A DNA stretch of 10,077 nt from Actinomycetes bacterium (lineage in GTDB: Bacteria; Actinomycetota; Actinomycetes; Actinomycetales; Cellulomonadaceae): the NCBI GenBank assembly GCA_023418375.1, contig JAEZZV010000329.1:1-10077 (forward strand). Direction: 5' to 3'. The notes below the pieces were generated by a model. The model saw only the letters and a list, made by a program, of their open reading frames with translations, searched no databases and was not told the DNA's origin. The position numbers were made by a program, and so were the translations under genes. Shown here piece by piece: positions 1-5,142 of the stretch; the stretch's first letter is position 1; each line of letters starts with the position of its first letter.

Positions 1-1019
1 CCCGCGACGCTGACCTGCTGGCCCAGCACCGTCCGGAGGGCGAGCTCGGCCGCGTCCACGGTGCCGGGCACGCGGAGCCCGGGGTGCGCGGCGACCATCG
101 GCGCGAGGGCCGGGTCCTCGGCGAGGACCTCGTCGATGCGGGCCGGGTCGGCGTCCAGATCCGCCCAGTGACGCAGGCGCCCGACGGCGCGGCTCAGCTC
201 GTCCAGGCTCGGCAGGACCAACCGGGCGACGACGCCGTCGGTCAGGTCCAGCTCGGCCAGCACGGGCCCGGCGTGGCCCGGCAGGACGCGCCGGACGACG
301 CGCCCGTCGACCTCCTCCAGCCCGGCCACCGCGCGGGCCGCGACGTGCGCGAGCCAAGCGTCGGCGTCGAACGGCTGCCGATGGCGCAGCCGGAGCTCGA
401 GCGCGCCGCCGGCCCCGGGCCGGCTCCGGGCCGCGCGTCGCAGGGACGACGGCGGCGCCCCGACGTGTGCGCGCATGACGTCGTTGAACTGGCGGACGCT
501 GCGAAACCCTGCGGCGAAGGCCACCTGCGCGAGGGGGAGGTCCGTCTCGTCGATGAGCATGCGGGCGACCTGGGCGCGGCGGGTGCGGGCGAGCTCGGCC
601 GGCGGCGCACCGAGCTGTGCGACGAGCACGCGGTGGAGGTGCCGCGGGCTCACGGCGAGGCGTGCGGCGAGCCCCTCCACGCCCTCGGCGTCCACCACGC
701 CCTGCTCGAGCAGGCGCAGCGCCCGACCCGCGAGGTCGGCGTCGAGGTCCCAGTCGCGGGTGCCGGGCTGGGCGTCCGGCCGGCAGCGTCGACAGGCCCG
801 GAAGCCGGCGGACACGCAGGCTGCGGCACTGCGGTGGAACACGCAGTTCTCGGGGCGCGGCGTCCGCGACGGACACGACGGGCGGCAGTAGACACCCGTC
901 GTGACGACCCCGACGAACAGTCGGCCGTCGAACCGGGGGTCCCGAGCGCTCACCGCCCGGTACGCCAGCTCCACGTCCGGGAACGTGCCCGCACCACGCT
1001 GGCCCACCGCTGCTGTCAT
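1..1019 (-). CDS. alkA: Ada/AraC/AlkA fusion: methyl-phosphotriester sensor and 3-methyladenine DNA glycosylase (partial, 3' end missing)
   Basis: Reading from ATG at 1019, 339 codons are open to the left edge with no stop. Residues 15-82 form an Ada N-terminal zinc domain: YCRPSC and CRRC supply Cys45, Cys49, Cys76 and Cys79, and Cys45 corresponds to the methyl-accepting Cys38 of E. coli Ada. Residues 95-195 are an AraC-type double helix-turn-helix (LAARLAVSPRHLHRVL and QVAFAAGFRSVRQFNDVMR). Residues 205-320 match the AlkA N-terminal domain, and the segment VDAAELALRTVLGQQVSVAG begins the HhH-GPD glycosylase fold. The catalytic Asp would lie outside the window. Such fusions are common in actinobacteria. 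The expected role is to sense alkylated DNA by methyl transfer to Cys45, activate adaptive-response genes, and excise alkylated bases. I see no Shine-Dalgarno sequence; a -10-like CAGAAT six bases upstream suggests leaderless translation. The protein is cytoplasmic. The family call is firm; glycosylase activity cannot be checked here. Confidence 0.9.
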   Translation of the reverse strand, partial: MTAAVGQRGAGTFPDVELAYRAVSARDPRFDGRLFVGVVTTGVYCRPSCPSRTPRPENCVFHRSAAACVSAGFRACRRCRPDAQPGTRDWDLDADLAGRALRLLEQGVVDAEGVEGLAARLAVSPRHLHRVLVAQLGAPPAELARTRRAQVARMLIDETDLPLAQVAFAAGFRSVRQFNDVMRAHVGAPPSSLRRAARSRPGAGGALELRLRHRQPFDADAWLAHVAARAVAGLEEVDGRVVRRVLPGHAGPVLAELDLTDGVVARLVLPSLDELSRAVGRLRHWADLDADPARIDEVLAEDPALAPMVAAHPGLRVPGTVDAAELALRTVLGQQVSVA

Positions 1020-1049
1020 GACGTCATTCTGCGGGGCACCGGGCCGGTG
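1020..1049 (-). promoter_or_regulatory. Candidate leaderless promoter of the ada-alkA gene with internal inverted repeat
   Basis: On the minus strand CAGAAT (1031-1026) is followed by six bases and then the ATG at 1019, which places the transcription start on or next to the start codon. This is the usual geometry of actinobacterial leaderless genes and fits the absence of a Shine-Dalgarno sequence. A perfect inverted repeat, CACCGG-G-CCGGTG (1037-1049), sits just upstream, inside the expected -35/-10 spacer, where a repressor or activator could bind. No convincing -35 hexamer is visible. Confidence 0.4.
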
Positions 1050-1138
1050 TGCTGGCGGGCATCGGACATCGCGGTGGTGGGTGGACGACCGTGCTCGGCT
1101 CGTCCCGGGCCCCTGCGCCGGGCGGCGGTGTCAGTGCG

Positions 1139-1159
1139 CCGGGCGGCTCGACCGCCCGG
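1139..1159 (-). terminator. Hairpin terminator downstream of bldC
   Basis: CCGGGCGG (1139-1146) and CCGCCCGG (1152-1159) form a perfect 8-bp GC stem with a 5-base loop, starting seven bases past the bldC stop codon. There is no U tract, as is common in high-GC actinobacteria. It would separate bldC transcription from the ada-alkA gene that follows on the same strand. Confidence 0.55.
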
Positions 1160-1166
1160 GATCACG

Positions 1167-1376
1167 TCAGGCCTGCGTGTCCCGCTGCTCCGGGATGCCA
1201 CGCAGCAGCTGCCGAACCTCCGACTCGCGGTAGCGCCGGTGGCCACCGAGCGTGCGGATCGACGAGATCTTCCCCGACTTGGCCCACCGGGTCACCGTCT
1301 TGGGGTCCACGCGGAAGAGAGCCGCCACCTCGGATGGGGTCAGCAGCGTGTCCTGCTCAGCCTGTCGGGCGTTCAT
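1167..1376 (-). CDS. bldC: BldC-family MerR-like DNA-binding regulator
   Basis: This 69-residue protein is nearly all DNA-binding domain: LLTPSEVAALFRVDPKTVTR (11-30) is the helix-turn-helix and WAKSGKISSIRTLGGHRRYR (31-50) the wing, closely matching Streptomyces BldC in sequence and length (about 68 residues). BldC proteins lack the effector domain of classical MerR regulators and bind direct repeats as head-to-tail oligomers. In Streptomyces BldC controls the onset of development; in non-sporulating relatives its targets are less clear. The start is well fixed: AAGGAGGAG (1387-1379) precedes the ATG at 1376, whereas a longer reading would run through non-coding leader. It is divergent from the DUF3073 gene and near purM/purF, as in Streptomyces. 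An 8-bp hairpin just downstream probably ends its transcript. Confidence 0.93.
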   Translation of the reverse strand: MNARQAEQDTLLTPSEVAALFRVDPKTVTRWAKSGKISSIRTLGGHRRYRESEVRQLLRGIPEQRDTQA

Positions 1377-1391
1377 GGCTCCTCCTTCATG

Positions 1392-1427
1392 TGCGGTGAG
1401 GGCTCTCCCAGGTAACACGACACCGCA
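1392..1427 (-). promoter_or_regulatory. Potential leader stem-loop next to the bldC ribosome-binding site
   Basis: TGCGGTG (1392-1398) and CACCGCA (1421-1427) are perfect 7-base inverted repeats around a 22-base loop, which itself holds a small GGG/CCC pairing (1400-1402 with 1407-1409). On the bldC transcript the stem would end about four bases before the AAGGAGGAG ribosome-binding site. It could affect translation, or simply be a chance structure in GC-rich DNA. Confidence 0.3.
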
Positions 1428-1589
1428 TGGAACTATTCTCACAGGCCGGTTCAAGTTGCGCACACGGGACAGAACGCCGACGGCCGGACGGACCAGGCAC
1501 AGAGGTGCGGAAACGGCGCGGAAGGGGCAAGCCAGACACGCGTCCACGGCGGATTACGCCGCTGTACCGGTCCCGGACCACGGATCGCG

Positions 1590-1595
1590 CATAAT
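1590..1595 (+). promoter_or_regulatory. Candidate -10 element for the DUF3073 gene
   Basis: CATAAT matches TATAAT at five of six positions and stands out in GC-rich sequence. A start near 1602 would give a leader of about 140 bases before the ATG at 1744. No good -35 hexamer lies 16-18 bases upstream, so the call is tentative. Confidence 0.3.
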
Positions 1596-1743
1596 CCTGT
1601 GAATCGGCTCATGGGGTCACCAGGTGGGCGGCTCGCCCTTCGCCCCGCTCACGATGTACCGTTGCGACGACGATTCCAGCACCCCGGGGCCGCACGTGAC
1701 TGCACGGTGCCGCCCCGCTTCCACGTAAGAGGGGGTCGATGCC

Positions 1744-1953
1744 ATGGGGCGCGGCCGTCAGAAGGCGAAGCAGACCAAGGTTGCCCGTGAGCTGAAGTAC
1801 TTCACGCCCGCCACGGACTACCGGGCCCTCGAGAAGGAGCTCAAGACCGGCGGCGGCATCGTCACCCACGCAACCGAGGACGTCTCCGTCGACGACGAGG
1901 ACGAGGACGAGGACGACGACTGGTCCGACGAGGACGACGACGAGGTCCGCTGA
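1744..1953 (+). CDS. DUF3073 domain protein (small, charge-polarised)
   Basis: The 69-residue product matches actinobacterial DUF3073: MGRGRQKAKQTKVARELKYF at the N-terminus, then a middle with YRALEKELK. The function of the family is not known to me. Charge is strongly polarised: residues 3-18 carry seven Arg/Lys, while 16 of the 18 residues from 50 to 67 are Asp or Glu, encoded by imperfect GAC/GAG triplets. There is no signal peptide or membrane segment, so it should be cytoplasmic; the basic head could bind nucleic acid, but that is inference. The ATG at 1744 has GAGGGGG (1729-1735) eight bases upstream. The gene converges on purM with 4 bp between stop codons and diverges from bldC, an arrangement also known from Streptomyces. 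Confidence 0.88.
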   Translation: MGRGRQKAKQTKVARELKYFTPATDYRALEKELKTGGGIVTHATEDVSVDDEDEDEDDDWSDEDDDEVR

Positions 1954-1957
1954 CGGC

Positions 1958-3067
1958 TCACGCCGTGTGCTGACCCTCCAGGAGCACGGCCCCGCCGTGC
2001 ACGCCCTTCGTGCCGCGCACGAGGCGATGAGCCTCGTGCGCGTCGTCGTCGTGCGTGACGCGACCGAGCACCCACGCGTCCACGCCTGACGCGGCCAGGC
2101 CGGCCAGGGTGGCCGCGACCCCGTCGGAGCCGACGACGGCGACCATGCCCACCCCCATGTTGAGGGTGGCCTCGAGGTCGGCCTCCGGCACGCTCCCGAG
2201 GTCACGGACCAGCGAGAACACCGGCGGCACCGCCCACGTCGAGCGGTCGACCTCGGCCAGCAGCCCCGCGGGGATGACCCGGGCGAGGTTCGCCGCGAGC
2301 CCGCCGCCGGTGACGTGCGAGAACGCGTGCACCTGCGCCGCAGGGTCGGCGGCGAGGTCGAGGCAGGGCCGGGCGTACAGGCGCGTCGGCTCGAGGAGCT
2401 CCTCCCCGAGCGTCCGGCCGAGCTCGTCGACGTGCCGGTCGAGCGCCCAGCCCGACGCGGCGACGACCGCCCGCACGAGCGAGTACCCGTTCGCGTGCAG
2501 ACCCGAGGAGGCCATCGCGACGAGCACGTCCCCCGCGCGCACGCGCGCCGGCCCGAGCAGCGCGTCCTTCTCGACGACGCCGGTCACGGCGCCGGCGAGG
2601 TCGTACTCGTCGGGCGCCATGAGGCCCGGGTGCTCCGCGGTCTCGCCGCCGACGAGCGCCGTCCCGGTCTCCCGGCAGGCCTCCGCGATCCCGCGCACGA
2701 CGGCGGCGATCCGCTCGGGCACGACGCGCCCGGTCGCGATGTAGTCGGTCATGAAGAGCGGCTCGGCGCCCACTACGACGACGTCGTCGACCACCATGCC
2801 GACGAGGTCGTAGCCGATCGTGTCGTGCACGTCCATGGCCTGGGCGATCGCGACCTTCGTGCCGACGCCGTCGGTCGACGTGGCGAGGAGCGGGTGGCGG
2901 TAGCGGGTCAGGGCACGCGCGTCGACCAGACCCGCGAAGCCGCCGACGCCGCCCAGGACGCGGTCGCCGTGGGTCGCCTTCACCGCGTCCCGCATGAGCT
3001 CGACGGCGCGGTCACCCGCGGCCGTGTCCACGCCCGCGGCGGCGTAGGTCATCTTCTCGCTGGTCAT
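1958..3067 (-). CDS. purM: Phosphoribosylformylglycinamidine cyclo-ligase (AIR synthetase)
   Basis: PurM closes FGAM to aminoimidazole ribonucleotide using ATP, the fifth step of de novo purine synthesis. The 369-residue product covers the family from end to end: YAAAGVD (8-14), ATSTDGVGTKVAIA (62-75), the VDDVVVVGAEPLF block (93-105), the glycine-rich LVGGETAEHPG (138-148), SSGLHANGYSL (187-197), HVTGGGLAANLARV (251-264) and TLNMGVGMV (301-309). It should be a cytoplasmic homodimer. The ATG at 3067 overlaps the purF stop codon as ATGA, with GGAG about six bases upstream; this fits the family N-terminus, and reading further upstream would enter purF in another frame. Translational coupling should keep PurF and PurM levels linked. 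The stop lies 4 bp from that of the convergent DUF3073 gene. No broken motif is seen. Confidence 0.96.
   Translation of the reverse strand: MTSEKMTYAAAGVDTAAGDRAVELMRDAVKATHGDRVLGGVGGFAGLVDARALTRYRHPLLATSTDGVGTKVAIAQAMDVHDTIGYDLVGMVVDDVVVVGAEPLFMTDYIATGRVVPERIAAVVRGIAEACRETGTALVGGETAEHPGLMAPDEYDLAGAVTGVVEKDALLGPARVRAGDVLVAMASSGLHANGYSLVRAVVAASGWALDRHVDELGRTLGEELLEPTRLYARPCLDLAADPAAQVHAFSHVTGGGLAANLARVIPAGLLAEVDRSTWAVPPVFSLVRDLGSVPEADLEATLNMGVGMVAVVGSDGVAATLAGLAASGVDAWVLGRVTHDDDAHEAHRLVRGTKGVHGGAVLLEGQHTA
1984..2000 (+). terminator. Possible terminator hairpin for the DUF3073 gene, inside the purM 3' end
   Basis: GCACGGC (1984-1990), CCC and GCCGTGC (1994-2000) form a perfect 7-bp stem with a 3-base loop, 30 bases past the DUF3073 stop codon. 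A smaller hairpin, ACGGC-TCAC-GCCGT (1953-1966), precedes it across both stop codons. Because the larger stem lies in the last codons of purM, it is constrained by coding and may act weakly in either direction or not at all. Confidence 0.3.
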
Positions 3068-4605
3068 GGCCGCTCCAGGGCAGTCGCGCCACCCGCGGAG
3101 GGCAGCAGCGCGGACAGTCCGTCCTCGGGGGCGCCGAGCGGCAGCTCGGCCTGCTCGAGGAGGTTCTTCCCGAGGTGGTGGGCCGCGGGCAGCTCGATGG
3201 GGTACCGGCCGGTGAAGCAGGCCGTGCACAGGCGCGACGCCGGCTGCTCCGTCGCGGCGACCATGCCGGCGAGCGAGACGTAGCCGAGCGAGTCGGCGCC
3301 GATGGACCGGCCGATCTCCTCAGGGGTGAGCCCCGGCGCGATGAGCTCGGCGCGCGAGGCGAAGTCGATCCCGTAGAAGCAGGGCCACTGCACCGGGGGC
3401 GACGAGATCCGTACGTGCACCTCGGCGGCCCCCGCCTCACGCAGCATCCGGACGAGGGCCCGCTGGGTGTTGCCCCGCACGATCGAGTCGTCCACGACCA
3501 CCAGGCGCTGGCCACGGATGACCTCGCGCAGCGGGTTGAGCTTGAGCCGGATGCCGAGCTGGCGCAGCGTCTGCGACGGCTGGATGAACGTGCGGCCCAC
3601 GTACGCGTTCTTGGTCAGCCCCTGCGCGTAGCGGATCCCGGACTCGGCGGCGAAGCCGATCGCGGCGGGCGTCCCGGACTCGGGGACCGGGATGACCAGG
3701 TCCGCCTCGACGGGGTGCTCGCGGGCCAGGGTGCGCCCCATCTCCACCCGGGCCGCGTGCACGGACCGACCGCCGATCGTGGTGTCCGGGCGCGCCAGGT
3801 AGACGTACTCGAAGACGCAGCCGCTCGGCGTCGGCTCGGCGAAGCGCTGCGCGCGCAGGCCGTCGGCGTCGATGACGACGAGCTCGCCCGGGTCGATCTC
3901 GCGGACCAGGGCCGCGCCCACGATGTCGAGGGCCGCCGTCTCGGAGGCGACCACCCAGCCGCGCTCGAGCCGGCCGAGCACGAGCGGGCGCACGCCGTGC
4001 GGGTCGCGGGCGGCGTACAGGGTGTGCTCGTCCATGAAGACCAGCGAGAACGCCCCGCGCAGACGCGGCAGGACCTCGAGCGCCGTGGCCTCCAGGGTGC
4101 GGTCGGGGTCGCCGGCCAGCAGGGCGGTGACCACCGCGGTGTCGGTCGTGGACCGGCCGAGCGCCCCGCGCCGCGCCGCGCCGTAGCGCTCGGCGACGAG
4201 CTCGAGCAGCTCGCGGGTGTTGGTGAGGTTGCCGTTGTGGCCGAGGGCGATCGTGCCGCCAGCCGTCGGGCCGAGCGTCGGCTGCGCGTTCTCCCAGGTG
4301 GTCGCGCCCGTCGTCGAGTAGCGCGTGTGCCCGATGGCGATGTGCCCAGTGAGGGAGTTGAGCGCGGTCTCGTCGAAGACCTGGGAGACGAGCCCCATGT
4401 CCTTGTAGACGAGCAGCTGCTCGCCGTTGGACGTCGCGATGCCCGCGGACTCCTGGCCGCGGTGCTGCAGCGCGTACAGCCCGAAGTAGGTGAGCTTGGC
4501 GACCTCCTCGCCGGGAGCCCAGACCCCGAAGACGCCGCATGCGTCCTGGGGGCCCTTCTCGCCGGGGAGCAGGTCGTGGTTCAGTCGTCCGTCTCCGCGG
4601 GCCAC
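3064..4605 (-). CDS. purF: Amidophosphoribosyltransferase (glutamine PRPP amidotransferase)
   Basis: PurF commits PRPP to purine synthesis by adding the amide nitrogen of glutamine to give phosphoribosylamine. The 513-residue product has a 22-residue propeptide before the N-terminal nucleophile Cys23 (DACGVFGV), so self-cleavage is expected. The glutaminase domain shows QHRGQESAG (47-55), GHTRYSTTG (92-100) and GHNGNL (122-127). The phosphoribosyltransferase domain carries the PRPP loop VVVDDSIVRGNT (369-380). Cys263, Cys409, Cys460 and Cys463 match the 4Fe-4S ligands of the B. subtilis type, which links stability to oxygen; nucleotide feedback is expected from the family. The GTG at 4605 begins ARGDGRLNHD, conserved in actinobacterial PurF, and an in-frame stop just upstream (4620-4618) excludes extension. 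No clear Shine-Dalgarno precedes it. It overlaps purM by 4 bases and follows the small membrane protein after 83 bases. Confidence 0.96.
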   Translation of the reverse strand: MARGDGRLNHDLLPGEKGPQDACGVFGVWAPGEEVAKLTYFGLYALQHRGQESAGIATSNGEQLLVYKDMGLVSQVFDETALNSLTGHIAIGHTRYSTTGATTWENAQPTLGPTAGGTIALGHNGNLTNTRELLELVAERYGAARRGALGRSTTDTAVVTALLAGDPDRTLEATALEVLPRLRGAFSLVFMDEHTLYAARDPHGVRPLVLGRLERGWVVASETAALDIVGAALVREIDPGELVVIDADGLRAQRFAEPTPSGCVFEYVYLARPDTTIGGRSVHAARVEMGRTLAREHPVEADLVIPVPESGTPAAIGFAAESGIRYAQGLTKNAYVGRTFIQPSQTLRQLGIRLKLNPLREVIRGQRLVVVDDSIVRGNTQRALVRMLREAGAAEVHVRISSPPVQWPCFYGIDFASRAELIAPGLTPEEIGRSIGADSLGYVSLAGMVAATEQPASRLCTACFTGRYPIELPAAHHLGKNLLEQAELPLGAPEDGLSALLPSAGGATALERP

Positions 4606-4688
4606 GCCGTCATGGTGTCACACGCCGCGGCGGCGTCGTCCAGCCTGCCCGCGCCCTGGGACCGGGCCGTCCGACGGCGCGGCGCGCC

Positions 4689-5018
4689 TCAGGAGCGGCG
4701 GTCCAGGAGCACGGCGACGACCGCCCCGCCGAGCGCGCCGAGCAGCGCCGCACCGGTGGCGGAGAACAGGGCCGCGTAGCCGAGGTCCGCGTCGCGACCC
4801 GTCGCGGCGGCGACGACGAGCGTCGCGACGACCGCCACCAGCACGCCCGTCACGGCTCCCGCGAGCGCGAACGCCCGGTAGCGCGGCGCCCTGCGCACCT
4901 GGGCGACCTCGCCGACCGGCACGACCGCCGCGTCGCCGGGGCCCGCGGGCGCGGGGTCCGCGGGCGCGGGATCCGCGGGATCTGCGGGGTGAGGCGTCAC
5001 GTCTGGGGCGTCGGGCAC
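4689..5018 (-). CDS. Small two-helix membrane protein of unknown function, upstream of purF
   Basis: The 109-residue product has three parts. Residues 1-30 are a low-complexity Pro/Ala/Asp tail encoded by tandem DNA repeats. Residues 36-49 form a short charged segment (VGEVAQVRRAPRYR). Two hydrophobic helices follow, at about 50-72 and 81-105, ending in DRRS. The Arg-rich flanks favour both termini in the cytoplasm, forming a helical hairpin. Similar short proteins with a 'RRAPRY' segment before two helices occur beside purF in Micrococcales from memory, but I know no function. The GTG at 5018 lacks a Shine-Dalgarno sequence and has TAGCAT exactly six bases upstream, supporting leaderless translation; a GTG at residue 7 is a less likely start. 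It is probably cotranscribed with purF and purM, since the 83-base gap has only a modest 6-bp stem (4622-4636). Confidence 0.75.
   Translation of the reverse strand: MPDAPDVTPHPADPADPAPADPAPAGPGDAAVVPVGEVAQVRRAPRYRAFALAGAVTGVLVAVVATLVVAAATGRDADLGYAALFSATGAALLGALGGAVVAVLLDRRS
4943..4990 (-). repeat. Short tandem repeats encoding a Pro/Ala/Asp tail
   Basis: Two 15-base units, CCGCGGGCGCGGGGT (4943-4957) and CCGCGGGCGCGGGAT (4958-4972), are followed by two 9-base derivatives (4973-4981 and 4982-4990). All unit lengths are multiples of three, so gain or loss of copies changes tail length without a frameshift. The repeat encodes residues around 10-26 of the membrane protein. Confidence 0.8.
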
Positions 5019-5024
5019 GGCTCG

Positions 5025-5030
5025 ATGCTA
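5025..5030 (-). promoter_or_regulatory. Candidate leaderless -10 element for the membrane protein-purF-purM operon
   Basis: TAGCAT on the minus strand fits the actinobacterial TANNNT -10 pattern. Exactly six bases separate it from the GTG at 5018, so transcription would start on the start codon. It lies between the upstream terminator (5063-5098) and the first gene of the presumed operon, where a promoter is needed. No clear -35 is visible. Confidence 0.5.
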
Positions 5031-5062
5031 CGAGACGGCGCCCGCGACCGGACCCGGGGACG

Positions 5063-5098
5063 GGTGTGGGGGCCGGCCCGAAGGCCGACCCCCACACC
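5063..5098 (-). terminator. Strong hairpin terminator of the secreted nuclease/nucleotidase gene
   Basis: Arms 5063-5078 and 5083-5098 pair over 15 positions with one mismatch (5073/5088) around a 4-base loop. Read on the minus strand the loop is C-UUCG-G, an extra-stable tetraloop, whereas on the plus strand it is CGAA; this supports function for minus-strand transcripts. It starts 45 bases past the nuclease stop codon and lacks a U tract, as is usual in high-GC actinobacteria. Confidence 0.85.
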
Positions 5099-5115
5099 TC
5101 TCACTCGCTCACGGC

Positions 5116-5140
5116 GACCCGGGCCGGGTCACCGGGTGAC
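5116..5140. repeat. Two overlapping inverted repeats just past the nuclease stop
   Basis: GACCCGG-G-CCGGGTC (5116-5130) and GTCACC-G-GGTGAC (5128-5140) share three bases, so their stems exclude each other. They lie between the stop codon (5145-5143) and the main terminator. They may be remnants or helpers of the terminator, or chance GC-rich palindromes. Confidence 0.45.
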
Positions 5141-5142
5141 GG

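Larger units (their letters stand above)
1377..1743. other. Divergent intergenic region between bldC and the DUF3073 gene
   Basis: These 367 bases hold no gene I can support. They are less GC-rich in places than the flanking genes, notably around 1428-1455 and 1585-1600, as expected for promoters. Visible elements are the bldC leader stem, a -10-like CATAAT on the plus strand (1590-1595), a GAGAAT on the minus strand (about 1438-1433) that could be a bldC -10 but lacks a clear -35, short inverted repeats GGTCC-C-GGACC (1569-1579) and GGGCG-GCT-CGCCC (1626-1638), and the DUF3073 ribosome-binding site GAGGGGG (1729-1735). Confidence 0.6.

Noticed and set aside
84..1415. Long plus-strand open frame opposite ada-alkA and bldC
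   Set aside because: Its translation is low-complexity Arg/Ala/Gly/Val-rich sequence with no family motif, and it lies antisense to two clearly recognisable genes. It is a GC-bias shadow.
1861..1950. GAC/GAG-rich stretch as an independent DNA repeat element
   Set aside because: It is explained by the codons of the acidic DUF3073 tail, with no larger unit.
1609..2205. Minus-strand open frame covering the DUF3073 gene and the purM 3' end
   Set aside because: It is antisense to the DUF3073 gene and out of frame with purM; the run of Val/Leu comes from the complement of the GAC/GAG repeats.
3068..3229. Longer N-terminus for purM
   Set aside because: It would overlap the conserved end of purF; the ATGA coupling at 3064-3067 and the family N-terminus support the start at 3067.
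3175..4779. Long plus-strand open frame opposite purF
   Set aside because: No recognisable motif and compositional bias typical of an antisense shadow; purF on the other strand has all its catalytic motifs.
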